From an uncultured Opitutia bacterium (lineage in GTDB: Bacteria > Verrucomicrobiota > Verrucomicrobiia > Opitutales > Opitutaceae), in NCBI GenBank assembly GCA_903873805.1, contig CAIQQB010000012.1, positions 1 through 55,947 on the forward strand: a DNA stretch of 55,947 nt, given 5' to 3'. Numbering within the stretch: the first letter of the stretch is position 1; each line of letters opens with the position of its first letter. A program made the position numbers and the translations under genes. Positions 45,991 to 54,158 of this stretch are shown here, piece by piece. Below the pieces are notes generated by a model that saw only the letters and a program-made list of their open reading frames with translations, did no database searches and had not been told where the DNA came from.

Positions 45991-47562
45991 ATGTCCACCC
46001 CAAGCGACCCGCCCGATTCCCTTTCCCGGCGAGATTTTGTCCGCACCGCGGCCCTCGCAGCAACCGCCGTCGGTACCGGGCTGGCCCTCTCGCCGTCCCT
46101 CGCCCACGCGGCCGAACCTGCGACTCCGGCCGCCGCTCCGCCGATGATCGGCTTCCAGGCCGAGGTCTCCTATCTGCTCAGCTACGGCATCACCCGCTTT
46201 CTTGACGACGTCCAGGCCCGCGCCAACGTCAACACGCTCTTCCTGCATGCCAATCTCTTCGATCCGTCCTGGGCCGGACTCGACCGCGCCGCCCCCACCG
46301 GAAATTTCGCCACCGCGCACCCGGAGTTCTACCGTGACGTTGGCATGAAACCGCAGGGGCTCGCCGCCGGCGATTTCGACCTGCCGGACGCGATGCACCA
46401 GATCAGCGCCGAAACTCGCCGACGCGGCCTTAAGATCTATCCGTGGATGGAGGAGGACAACCGCGCGCCGCCAAAGATCACCGGCATGGACCGGCTGTAT
46501 GAGGTCGACCTCTACGGCCGGCGCACGGCCGGGCACCCCGGCGGGCCCTGCCTCAACAATCCGTATTTCCGCAACCTGATCACCGGGGCCGTCGAGGATT
46601 GGATCCGTTCCTACGACATCGACGGGCTCCAGCGCGGTTCGGAACGCCAGGGGCCCCTCGGCAACGCGCTCGGGGCCTGGCACCATGGCGCCAAGAGCGA
46701 TCCCGGCCACACGTCCTGCTTCTGCGAATACTGCGCCGCCAAGGCCGCCAAACTCGGTCTCGACTTCAGTCGGGTGAAACAGGCCTTTCTCGCCCTCGAG
46801 CCCTACGTCCGCGCGGGCCGCGCCGGCCAGCGACCCCGCGACGGCTACTTTGTCGAGTTCTGGCGGATTCTGCTGCGCCATCCCGAGCTGCTGGCCTGGG
46901 AGAACTTCTGGGCCGAGAGCATGCGCGAGATGCAGCGCGAGTTCTCCGCCAAGGCCAAATCGATCCGCCCGGGCGTGCAAGTCGGCTACCACCTCTGGCA
47001 CAACATCGCCTTCAACCCGATCTACCGGGCCGAGCAGGATTACCACCCCTACACCGAATACGCCGACTTTCTCAAGCCGGTGGTTTACGACAACCCCGCC
47101 GGCGAGCGCATGACGTCGTTTGTGGACAGTCTCGCCCAAAACATCTTCGGCGACCTGAGTCGACAGCAGTTGTTGGAATTTGAATACAGCGTCATGGACC
47201 TGCACGAAAAGTCCTACGCCGAGATCGTGGGCCGCGGCAACACCAGCTACGAGACGCAGCTCAACGCGCTCCCGGTCAACGCGACCCCGCGGGGCGCGTT
47301 CGAACGTTTCTCCGCGGACTATGTTTACGGCGAGACCAAGCGGGCGGTGGACGGCGTGGCGGGTTCCGCCACCCGCATCTGCCCCGGTCTGGGGATCGAC
47401 GTGCAGCTGAAGAACAGCACGCCCGAGAGCGTCCGCGCGGCGGTGCAGGCGATCTTCAAGGCCGGCGGGGCGGGGATGGTCATTTCCACGAGCCACGCCG
47501 CCATGCGCCCCGAAAACCTCAGCGCCGTCGGCACCACCCTGCGCGAACTCAAGCTGGTGTAA
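45991..47562 (+). CDS. Tat-exported TIM-barrel protein (family-10-like hydrolase)
   Basis: 523 aa from ATG 45991. Tat motif SRRDFVRTAALAATA with a cleavage site near AHA/AEP. The mature part resembles hypothetical glycoside hydrolases of the GHL10/DUF4015 kind: VNTLFLHANLFDPSWAG, AETRRRGLKIYPWMEEDNRA, NPYFRNLITGAVEDWIRSYD then IDGLQRGSER, SCFCEYCAAKAA, and YADFLKPVVYDNPAGERM. Acidic residues at barrel strand ends (MEED, ID/LQRGSE) could be catalytic, but the reaction is unknown. The short CFCEYC motif may bind metal. Confidence 0.75.
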   Translation: MSTPSDPPDSLSRRDFVRTAALAATAVGTGLALSPSLAHAAEPATPAAAPPMIGFQAEVSYLLSYGITRFLDDVQARANVNTLFLHANLFDPSWAGLDRAAPTGNFATAHPEFYRDVGMKPQGLAAGDFDLPDAMHQISAETRRRGLKIYPWMEEDNRAPPKITGMDRLYEVDLYGRRTAGHPGGPCLNNPYFRNLITGAVEDWIRSYDIDGLQRGSERQGPLGNALGAWHHGAKSDPGHTSCFCEYCAAKAAKLGLDFSRVKQAFLALEPYVRAGRAGQRPRDGYFVEFWRILLRHPELLAWENFWAESMREMQREFSAKAKSIRPGVQVGYHLWHNIAFNPIYRAEQDYHPYTEYADFLKPVVYDNPAGERMTSFVDSLAQNIFGDLSRQQLLEFEYSVMDLHEKSYAEIVGRGNTSYETQLNALPVNATPRGAFERFSADYVYGETKRAVDGVAGSATRICPGLGIDVQLKNSTPESVRAAVQAIFKAGGAGMVISTSHAAMRPENLSAVGTTLRELKLV

Positions 47563-47708
47563 ACAAATCGCGCTGGACCGGCCGATGCCGCGACCTGGCG
47601 TGGCGCCTGGCATCCGAGCCCAGTCGGCCTAACTGACACCGCGGCGGGGCCGAAGGACTTTTTTCACCGCCGGGTTGCGAGAATCTCCGAACGGCTTTTC
47701 CTTCGGAG

Positions 47709-47798
47709 ATGTTGTCTCATCTCCGCCCGGGTACCAATTTTGTGGTCAAACTGCTGCTGGCTTTCGGGGTCGGCCTGCTGATCGCCGGGCTCCTGTGA
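47709..47798 (+). CDS. Possible 29-aa single-span membrane peptide
   Basis: ATG 47709 opens a short frame reading LSHLRPGTNF then VVKLLLAFGVGLLIAGLL and a TGA, 4 bp before the next ATG. One clear transmembrane helix. Against it: the only Shine-Dalgarno-like GGAG touches the ATG directly, and the start lies in the right arm of an 8-bp stem (TCTCCGAA ... TTCGGAGA). A TTG at 47712 is an alternative. Low confidence but worth noting given the tight coupling downstream. Confidence 0.35.
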   Translation: MLSHLRPGTNFVVKLLLAFGVGLLIAGLL

Positions 47799-47802
47799 GG
47801 CC

Positions 47803-48168
47803 ATGGCCCGGTTTCGGTATGCGCGGGATCCGCTTTGCCTGGTGACGTGCACGCTTTACGCGTTGAACCATTGGGTGCTGGCCGGCGTGCTGCCGGGGCC
47901 GTTCTGGCGCGGACATTTCGACGACCTTTGGTTCATCCCGGCCGCCCTGCCGCCGATGCTCTGGCTCGAACGCCGGCTCGGGTTGCGGAACCACGACCGT
48001 CCGCCGGACTGGGCTGAAATCCTGCTACACCTCGTGGTGTGGTCGGTCGCGGCCGAGGTGGTCGCGCCGGCGGTCTTCGCCCACAAGGTGCGCGACTGGT
48101 GGGATCTCTCAAGCTACGCAGCCGGCGCCGTCGTGGCGGCGGGTTGGTGGTGGCCCCTGATCGCATGA
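47803..48168 (+). CDS. Small integral membrane protein
   Basis: 121 aa, three or four hydrophobic segments (LCLVTCTLYALNHWVLAGVL, LWFIPAALPPMLWLERRLGL, ILLHLVVWSVAAEVVAPAVF, YAAGAVVAAGWWWPL) and many Trp. No family recognised. Its stop overlaps the methyltransferase start (ATGA at 48165-48168), so it is translationally coupled to it and, through it, to the CLC gene. Confidence 0.75.
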   Translation: MARFRYARDPLCLVTCTLYALNHWVLAGVLPGPFWRGHFDDLWFIPAALPPMLWLERRLGLRNHDRPPDWAEILLHLVVWSVAAEVVAPAVFAHKVRDWWDLSSYAAGAVVAAGWWWPLIA

Positions 48169-48896
48169 GCTTCGACGCGCTCGCGCCCCACTACGACTGG
48201 ATGGAGGCCGTCCTGGCCGGTTCCTGCCTGCAACGCGGCCGCACCGTCTGGCTCGACGCGCTGGCGGGCTCCCGCGACATCCTCAGCGTGGGCGAGGGCC
48301 ACGGGCGCTTCGCCACCGCCTGCGCCCAGCGGCATCCGGCAGCGAGGCTCACCTGCGTCGATGCCAGTGCGGTGATGCTGCGACAGGCGCAACGCCGCGC
48401 CGCGGCCGCCGGGGTGGACCGCCTCATCACGTGGCAGACCGCGACCCTGCCGACATGGAAGCCGCCGGTAAATTCGTATGATGCGATCGTCACTGGATTC
48501 TTTCTCGACTGTTTTCCGCCGGACCCGCTGGCGCAGGTGATTGCGACGCTGGCCGCAGCCGCACGGCCGGCCGCCTGCTGGCTGGTCGTGGATTTTGCCG
48601 TTCCGGCCCGCGGGCTGGCGCGATGGCGCGCGCAAATGGTGCACAAGCTGATGTATGACTTTTTCCGACTGGCCACCCGTTTGCCTGCCCGCCGCCACAC
48701 GCCCCCGGACGCGCTGCTGTCCGCGCAGGGGTTTGTGCTGGCCGGGCGGCAGACCTGGGAATGGGGATTGCTGCAGGCCGATCTGTGGCGGCGGCCGGGC
48801 GGGTTGGTTCGCCGCGCGGACAACCCGGACCCGTTGGTGGGCGCGATCCCAACGGACAGAACTTACAGTCCGGCGCAGCTCCCGGTGACCACATGA
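48165..48896 (+). CDS. SAM-dependent class I methyltransferase
   Basis: 243 aa from ATG 48165. Rossmann-fold signatures: YDWMEAVLAGSCLQRGRTVW, motif I DILSVGEGHGRFATA, motif II acidic residue in LTCVDASAVML, and YDAIVTGFFLDCFPP (motif IV region). The layout fits the UbiE/COQ5-like group, with hydrophobic or small-molecule acceptors. The substrate is unknown. Overlaps both neighbours by ATGA, so the three genes are one coupled operon: small membrane protein, methyltransferase, CLC channel. Confidence 0.88.
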   Translation: MSFDALAPHYDWMEAVLAGSCLQRGRTVWLDALAGSRDILSVGEGHGRFATACAQRHPAARLTCVDASAVMLRQAQRRAAAAGVDRLITWQTATLPTWKPPVNSYDAIVTGFFLDCFPPDPLAQVIATLAAAARPAACWLVVDFAVPARGLARWRAQMVHKLMYDFFRLATRLPARRHTPPDALLSAQGFVLAGRQTWEWGLLQADLWRRPGGLVRRADNPDPLVGAIPTDRTYSPAQLPVTT

Positions 48897-50632
48897 GCCG
48901 GTTCACGACCCTTCTTTCCGAACGCTGGCGTCTTGCCTGGTCACAGCAGGCGCCGACAGCGGCGCGCATTGCCCGGGACTGCCTGCTCGGGCTGAGTGCG
49001 GGACTGGTGGCGGTCCTGTTCAGCTTTCTGACGGACCGGCTCTTTCAGGGCACGCTGGGCCAGCTGGCCGGGGCGGGCCGGACAGTATTCCTGGTGGGAA
49101 GCTTTGCAACGGTGATGACGGCGAGTCTGGTCTGCGGCTGGCTGATTGTAAAAGTCTGCCCGGAGGCTGCCGGCTCCGGCATCCCGCAACTCAAGGTCGC
49201 GTTTTGGAAGGATTTCGGCGCGGTGCCATGGCGGGTGGCGATCGTGAAGTTTGTGGGTGGCGTGCTCAGCATCGGTGGCGGAGTGAGCCTCGGCCGGGAG
49301 GGACCCAGCGTGCAGCTCGGCGGGGCGGTGAGCTCGGGCATCGGCGGCCTGATGGGGGTGGTGAAATCGGAGCGTCGCGAGTCCTGCGCGGCGGGGGCGG
49401 CGGCGGGACTGGCGGCGGCCTTCAACACGCCGCTGGCGGCGATCACGTTTGTGTTGGAGGAGATCATTGGCGACATGAACAGCCGGATCCTGAGCGGGGT
49501 GGTGCTGGCGGCGATCATGGGCGCGTTTGCCGTGCACGCGCTGCACGGGCCGCAGCCGGCGTTTGAGCTGAGCATCCACGCGGATGCCGGTTGGACGGGC
49601 TACGGGCTGGTCCCGGTGGTGGCGGCGCTGGCGGCCCTGGTCGGCATCGCGTTTCAACGGTTGGCACTCGGTCTCCGCGCCGGGTGCCGCGGCTGGACCG
49701 GCGTGCCGCTGTGGCTGCGGCCGGCGGTCGGCGGCCTGGCCGTGTGGGTGCTCGGGGTGGGGGTGTGGCTGTGGTCCGGGCGCCTCGGGGTGTTCGGGCT
49801 CGGCTACCACGACCTCTCGGAAGTGCTGCGGGGCGGCTTTCCCTGGCGGCTGGCGCTCGTGCTCCTCGGGGCGAAATTCCTGGCGACGGCGTTCGCCTAC
49901 GGGACCGGCGGGCTGGGCGGCATCTTCGCCCCCTCACTGTTTCTCGGCGCCACCGTGGGCGCGACGGTGGCCGGGGTGACCGGTCACTGGCTGCCGCTGA
50001 CCCCGGGGGACGACCTGATGCTGATGATCGTGGGCATGTGCGCCACGCTCGGCGCCCTGGTGCGGGCGCCGCTCACTTCAATCCTGATTTTGTTTGAAAT
50101 GACCCACAACTTCGCGGTCGTGCCGGGGCTGATGCTGGCGACGCTGGTCAGCCAGGCGGTCGCGCGGTCGATGCTGCCGCACAATTTCTACGAGGCGATT
50201 CTCGAGCAGGACGGGGTGCACCTCGAGCACCTCATGCCGGCGCAGGACCTGCGGCGTTGGAAACAGACCCCGGTGGCGGTGATCGCCAGTTTTCGACCCG
50301 TGGTGGTCGGATCGACGGATCCCGGGGCACTGCAGGCGCTGCTGGCGGCGCATCCCTACCAGAGTTTTCCGGTGGTGGCGGAAGGCCGGGTAACCGGAGT
50401 CGCACTTCGCCGGCGGATCGAGGAGGCGCTCAAGGACGGGGCACCGCTCACGGTCGCGCCGGCCCGGTGGATTCCGGCGAAGGCGACCGTGAGGGAGGCC
50501 GAATCGGCGCTGGTCGATGCGCCGGAGCATTTTCTCTGCCTCGGCGAGCCGGCGACCGGTGAACTGGTCGGCGTGCTCACCCTGCACGACCTGCTGCGAG
50601 GTTTGCAGGGCGCCGACAGCGTGGAGGATTGA
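48893..50632 (+). CDS. CLC chloride channel/antiporter with CBS domains
   Basis: 579 aa from ATG 48893. The CLC core shows the anion-site loops: GSGIPQLK (Ser95), GREGPSVQLGG with gating Glu136, and GGIFAPSLFLGA. NTPLAAITFVLEEIIGD carries the Glu used for proton transfer in antiporters, favouring a Cl-/H+ exchanger. Residues about 445-575 form a tandem CBS pair (VIASFRPVVVGSTDPGALQA, YQSFPVVAEGRVTGVALR, FLCLGEPATGELVGVLTLHD), probably sensing nucleotides. It is the last gene of the ATGA-coupled operon. Confidence 0.95.
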   Translation: MSRFTTLLSERWRLAWSQQAPTAARIARDCLLGLSAGLVAVLFSFLTDRLFQGTLGQLAGAGRTVFLVGSFATVMTASLVCGWLIVKVCPEAAGSGIPQLKVAFWKDFGAVPWRVAIVKFVGGVLSIGGGVSLGREGPSVQLGGAVSSGIGGLMGVVKSERRESCAAGAAAGLAAAFNTPLAAITFVLEEIIGDMNSRILSGVVLAAIMGAFAVHALHGPQPAFELSIHADAGWTGYGLVPVVAALAALVGIAFQRLALGLRAGCRGWTGVPLWLRPAVGGLAVWVLGVGVWLWSGRLGVFGLGYHDLSEVLRGGFPWRLALVLLGAKFLATAFAYGTGGLGGIFAPSLFLGATVGATVAGVTGHWLPLTPGDDLMLMIVGMCATLGALVRAPLTSILILFEMTHNFAVVPGLMLATLVSQAVARSMLPHNFYEAILEQDGVHLEHLMPAQDLRRWKQTPVAVIASFRPVVVGSTDPGALQALLAAHPYQSFPVVAEGRVTGVALRRRIEEALKDGAPLTVAPARWIPAKATVREAESALVDAPEHFLCLGEPATGELVGVLTLHDLLRGLQGADSVED

Positions 50633-50711
50633 GGCACGCCGCCCGATCGGCGAAGTCAAGTGTCACGTTCAGGCGGTTCAGAGGCTTGGCTCGGACGGCC
50701 CCCGGTCAGAA

Positions 50712-51128
50712 TCAGCTCGCGGGAGACGGGGCGGGCTCGGCGCCGCGGACTTTCACCAGTCCGAGCTGCTTCTTGATGTTCTGCACGCTGGGCAGGGAGA
50801 TGCCCGCGGCTTTGGCGACGGCCGCGGCCTTTTGCCCGGACTCCAGCGCGGCTTTCACCTGGGCACGAATCTCGTCGGTGATCTTGGCCCGTTTGCGCTT
50901 CGCAGCTTTGGGAGCTTTGGCGGCCTTTGCGACCTTGGCTTTCTTCCGCATCTTGGGCTTGCGGCCGGCGGCCTGCTTGAGGGCCTTGATGAATGATTTC
51001 AGACTTGGGTAGTCAAATTTCTCCGGCAGTGCCGCCAGGGCGGCGGGGAGTTCGGCGGCGACCTGAGCTTCAAGCTTGGCAACGGCCACTTTGAGCTGGG
51101 TGAGTTCTTTGATTTGTTCGAGGATCAT
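50712..51128 (-). CDS. Histone H1-like basic linker plus HTH protein
   Basis: 138 aa. Residues 1-55 are a helical, acidic/neutral dimerisation-like segment (ILEQIKELTQLKVAVAKLEA). A Lys/Ala tract of the bacterial H1 type follows (KAKVAKAAKAPKAAKRKRAK), then a resolvase-like helix-turn-helix (ESGQKAAAVAKAAGISLPSV with QNIKKQLGLVK). It is probably a DNA-binding chromosomal or regulatory protein. ATG at 51126-51128. Converges on the CLC gene; no partner apparent. Confidence 0.78.
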   Translation of the reverse strand: MILEQIKELTQLKVAVAKLEAQVAAELPAALAALPEKFDYPSLKSFIKALKQAAGRKPKMRKKAKVAKAAKAPKAAKRKRAKITDEIRAQVKAALESGQKAAAVAKAAGISLPSVQNIKKQLGLVKVRGAEPAPSPAS

Positions 51129-51153
51129 GGTTGGTCACCCAATCACCCTCAGC

Positions 51154-51189
51154 CCATGCCACGCAAGGCTGGAGCGAAGGAGATGGCAT
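51154..51189 (+). repeat. Short inverted repeat family F, copy 2
   Basis: CCATGCCA (51154-51161) and TGGCAT (51184-51189) around GCTGGAGCGAAGGAGA. Compare 3208-3242. It lies directly before repeat family A copy 3. Confidence 0.45.
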
Positions 51190-51210
51190 ATTGGCTTTTA
51201 TGAACGAGGG

Positions 51211-51366
51211 GATTCTCTCATGGGTTCATTCCCCAAAGCTGGCTTGATTGTAACCGGGGTCGCGACGAGTGCAGCAGCCTCGGCGGCCGCCCCCGGGTTC
51301 GAAATTGGCGATTTCCGGCCCCGGGGTCAGCGACCCCGGCTACAGTTCTTGAAATACCCCGGGGAT
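51211..51366 (+). repeat. Repeat family A, copy 3
   Basis: GATTCTCTCATGGGTTCATT, AAAGCTGGCTTGATTGTAAC, CGGGGTCGCGACGAGT, then CGGGGTCAGCGACCCCGGCT, ACAG and GAAATACCCCGGGG. The inner GGGTCGCGACGAGT-CAGCAGCCTCGGCGGC block also appears, inverted, inside copy 1 at about 2286-2322. Fills most of the gap before the sigma factor gene. Confidence 0.85.
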
Positions 51367-51468
51367 CTTTACTTTACGGGGTATTCCGCCGCCCGCTGGG
51401 GCTGGAAGGCAGAAATATTTGTCGGATTTCAGGTGTCGGGCGGCGTATTTAGGGTATATCCGCGAACC

Positions 51469-52767
51469 ATGCCGACTGATTGCGAACTCCTCCGGCGCTA
51501 CGCCGAACACGGTGACGAGGCCGCGTTCACCGAGGTTGTCCGTCGGCAGACCGACCTCGTGCACTCGGTCGCCTGGCGCGTCACCGGGAGCGCGCCGCTG
51601 GCCCAGGATGTCACCCAGACGGTCTTCCTCCGGCTGGCTCGCGAGGCCGCGCGGGTGGGGCGGCTCGACTCCCCCCTGGGCTGGCTGCACACGCAGGCGC
51701 GGCACCGCGCGCTCGACGCCGTCCGGGCCGAACACCGCCGCCAGCAGCGCGAGCACGAGGCTTTCATCATGCATCCCCCGCCCACCGCCCCGGACCCGCA
51801 CTGGGAACAGTTCCGTTTGCTGATGGACGAGGCCATGGGGCGGCTGGGTGAGCGGGACCGCGAGGCCGTGCTGTTGCGCTTCTTCAAGGGGCTGAGCTAC
51901 GAGGAGGTCGGCCGCACCCTCGGCCTGTCGGCGAACTCCGCCCAAAAGCGCGTGGATCGCGCCCTGGAGAAACTGCGCGGACATTGCGCGCGTCGGGGCG
52001 TCGGGTTGTCCCCGGCCGGCCTGGCCACGGTGATGTTGAATAACTCCGTCCAGGCCGCCCCGGCGGGACTGGCGGCCCAGGCCGCCCGCCTGGCGCTCGC
52101 GGGCGCGGGCCCGGCCGCCGGCGGCGGCGCCGTGCTACTTTCCATCCTGATGAAACTGACGACCAAGACCGCCCTGACCGTTGCCTTCATTCTGACGATC
52201 GGCACCACGCTGGCTCTTCGCCTGCTGCCGCCGCCGGCCGAGCCGCCGATCCTTCCCAGTGCACCCGTGCCGGTCCCCGTTGAAGCCGCCGAGGCCACCG
52301 CCGAACCGCCGCCCGCTGTCCCCGAGGCGGTGCCGGCGGCCGCGGATCCCGCCCCGGCCGCCGTCCCGGCTCCCCCGACGGGGTTTGTGGCCGGTCCGCA
52401 GGCGGATTTGCAGAGTGCGATCCTGACCGGTATCCATTTTCTTGAGACCAACGATCTGGCCAACACCCTCCGGACGCTCGATACCCCGGGCATGTTCAAC
52501 CAGAAGGTGAAGTCTGGCCTCGGCTACACCGTGGAGGAGATGGCGGCTTCGATGCGCAGCCTGCAGCCGGAAACCGACGCGTTGCTGTCCCAGCAGCTGG
52601 CGCAATTCCGGGCGATTCAGAATCTCACGCCCATCATCAGCGGGCAGCGTGCGACCTATGTACTGGATCCACCCGTCGAGGGCCAATCCAAGGTCACTTT
52701 CCTGAAGGTGAATGGCTACTGGTACTACGGCAGCGGCACCGAGGAGGATTGGACCGCGGCACCGTAG
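51469..52767 (+). CDS. ECF sigma factor fused to a membrane-anchored C-terminal domain
   Basis: 432 aa from ATG 51469. Residues 1-75 are sigma-70 region 2 (DCELLRRYAEHGDEAAFTEV, PLAQDVTQTVFLRLA) and 120-175 region 4 (GERDREAVLLRFFKGLSYEE then GRTLGLSANSAQKRVDRALE). A linker with many Ala follows, then a transmembrane helix (about 232-250: ALTVAFILTIGTTLALRLL), a Pro/Ala-rich stretch, and an extracytoplasmic domain to the end (SAILTGIHFLETNDLANTL ... KVTFLKVNGYWYYG). Instead of a separate anti-sigma factor, the sensor domain is covalently attached. No anti-sigma gene is next to it. Confidence 0.9.
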   Translation: MPTDCELLRRYAEHGDEAAFTEVVRRQTDLVHSVAWRVTGSAPLAQDVTQTVFLRLAREAARVGRLDSPLGWLHTQARHRALDAVRAEHRRQQREHEAFIMHPPPTAPDPHWEQFRLLMDEAMGRLGERDREAVLLRFFKGLSYEEVGRTLGLSANSAQKRVDRALEKLRGHCARRGVGLSPAGLATVMLNNSVQAAPAGLAAQAARLALAGAGPAAGGGAVLLSILMKLTTKTALTVAFILTIGTTLALRLLPPPAEPPILPSAPVPVPVEAAEATAEPPPAVPEAVPAAADPAPAAVPAPPTGFVAGPQADLQSAILTGIHFLETNDLANTLRTLDTPGMFNQKVKSGLGYTVEEMAASMRSLQPETDALLSQQLAQFRAIQNLTPIISGQRATYVLDPPVEGQSKVTFLKVNGYWYYGSGTEEDWTAAP

Positions 52768-52788
52768 CGCGCGCCCAGGTGGGCGGGC

Positions 52789-53250
52789 TCAGTACAGCTG
52801 CCAGGTGTAGCCGTTGCTGTTGCTGATGAGGGTGCCGGTGGAGAGGTCGCCGTCGTCGAGGAGGGCGTCGACCATCTGCATGACGGTCACGGCGGACGTC
52901 GGCGTATTGCTGATGTAGAGCCTTGCGTTGGGGCCGGACCAGGAAAAGTTTCCGCCCACCACCGTGGCCTGGGTGTAAACTGCCGGGATGTAATTCTCCA
53001 TACCGGCTGGTACCTGCCCCGGGGCGTTGGGAGGCGGCCAGCCCCCGTTTTCGAGGGCATAGCGCTGGAACGCGGCCTCGCACTGGCGGATGTCATTGGC
53101 CATGCGGCTGGCGAGCGAGCGATTGCGGACGCGTTGAAACATCGGCAGAGCCATGGCCGCGAGCAGCCCGATGATCACCACCACGATCATGATCTCAACC
53201 AGCGTGAACGCCCGCAGCACGTTCCGGGGTGAGAAGCGGGAAAGACGCAT
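52789..53250 (-). CDS. Type IV pilin-like / type II secretion pseudopilin
   Basis: 153 aa from ATG 53248-53250. A short basic leader is followed by the class III signal RAFTLVEIMIVVVIIGLLAA with Glu at +5 and a hydrophobic N-terminal helix. The residue before FTLVE is Ala rather than the usual Gly, which may slow or shift prepilin peptidase cleavage. The globular part has the ALENGGWPPPNAPG motif common in Verrucomicrobiota pseudopilins (GspG/GspH-like). No assembly genes are adjacent; such stand-alone pilins are common in this phylum. Confidence 0.88.
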   Translation of the reverse strand: MRLSRFSPRNVLRAFTLVEIMIVVVIIGLLAAMALPMFQRVRNRSLASRMANDIRQCEAAFQRYALENGGWPPPNAPGQVPAGMENYIPAVYTQATVVGGNFSWSGPNARLYISNTPTSAVTVMQMVDALLDDGDLSTGTLISNSNGYTWQLY

Positions 53251-53276
53251 GGCGGTGGGGACCGTTGTGAAACGCA

Positions 53277-53305
53277 TTTATTTTGCAATACAAAAGAACG
53301 GTCAA
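53277..53305 (-). promoter_or_regulatory. Predicted promoter of the pseudopilin gene
   Basis: Minus strand TTGACC (53305-53300), 17-nt spacer, AATAAA (53282-53277), 27 bp upstream of the ATG. Confidence 0.45.
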
Positions 53306-53374
53306 ATCGGTACTGCGCTTTTCTTTCTCCCTCATATGCGGTTCGCTCCTTTCCGTCGTCCAGTCTTCAATCCG

Positions 53375-53401
53375 ACCACGGATAGCACGGATTTCACTGA
53401 T
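53375..53401 (+). repeat. Single arm of ACGGAT repeat family D
   Basis: ACCACGGATAGCACGGATTT plus CACTGAT, matching the left arm of the copies at 4885 and 41869; no right arm was found nearby. Confidence 0.55.
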
Positions 53402-53498
53402 CAGGAAACGCCCGGAGTATATCGTTAGTTTCTATAACCCATTCCGGTTGTATTGTTCTTAAGCGAACTTGAGCCCGGAGGCGCAACCTATGTTTGTT

Positions 53499-53650
53499 GA
53501 ATCTCTTATGGGTTAATTTCCCGAAGCTGGCTTCGGCTTGGTTGTAGCCGGGGTCGCCGACCCCGGGGTTTGAAATTGTCGGTCTAAGGCACCGGGGTCA
53601 GCGACCCCGGCTACAGTTTTAAGAAATGCCCCGGAGCTTGTTCCGGGGAG
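53499..53650 (+). repeat. Repeat family A, copy 4
   Basis: GAATCTCTTATGGGTTAATT, CCCGAAGCTGGCTTCGGCTT, GGTTGTAGCCGGGGTCGCCG, ACCCCGGGG, then GCACCGGGGTCAGCGACCCC, GGCTACAG and AAATGCCCCGG. This is the copy closest to copy 1 at 2193: their lead-ins share CGAAGCTGGCTTCGGCTTGG and the following TTGTAGCCGGGGTC. The rest of 53402-53498 is AT-rich and holds no gene. Confidence 0.88.
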
Positions 53651-53695
53651 GTTTACTTCTGCTGAAGATATCCCTCAGCAAACGATTGATAGATC

Positions 53696-54010
53696 TCAAT
53701 GCAGCCGATCGGGATTCGTTTGAGTGAGGGTGGTGTGAGACTTCTCTTCTCGTCCGGCAGTCGTGCCCATCGAGGCAAGCCGTCGTTGGGCGGCGGCGAG
53801 TTCGTCGACGATCCGCGTGCGCATGTCGTCGTCCCAGCCCTCGCGGCGGGCCTGCCCCAGGCGGTGTTCGAGCCAGCGCACGTGCTCCCGCAGGCGGGCC
53901 TGCTCACCGGCCGGATCGCGCCGGACGGCCGTCCGGGCGTGCAGTTGCGCCCCGACATAGACGGCAGCGGAGATCAGGAAGATGACGACAATCGCGATGG
54001 CTTCGGGCAT
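53696..54010 (-). CDS. Small membrane-anchored coiled-coil protein
   Basis: 104 aa from ATG 54008-54010. An N-terminal transmembrane helix (AIAIVVIFLISAAVYVGAQL) is followed by a charged helical region (GEQARLREHVRWLEHRLGQA, IVDELAAAQRRLASMG) with heptad-like spacing, then a polar tail. The longer upstream open frame is out of character. It resembles small phage-shock/PspB-like or cell-envelope proteins by layout only; no assignment made. Confidence 0.6.
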   Translation of the reverse strand: MPEAIAIVVIFLISAAVYVGAQLHARTAVRRDPAGEQARLREHVRWLEHRLGQARREGWDDDMRTRIVDELAAAQRRLASMGTTAGREEKSHTTLTQTNPDRLH

Positions 54011-54158
54011 GATGCGGCGAGTGAGCTTGGGAAGATGTTGGCGGTTGGCCAGCCTTGGCCGCTGGGCCGGCTGAAAGGGTTGCGGAGCTTCCGGATTCGC
54101 GCTCCGCTCGGGGCTTGCACCGCCCCTTCCTTCATTATTCCGGTCCGCGACCCCACCC

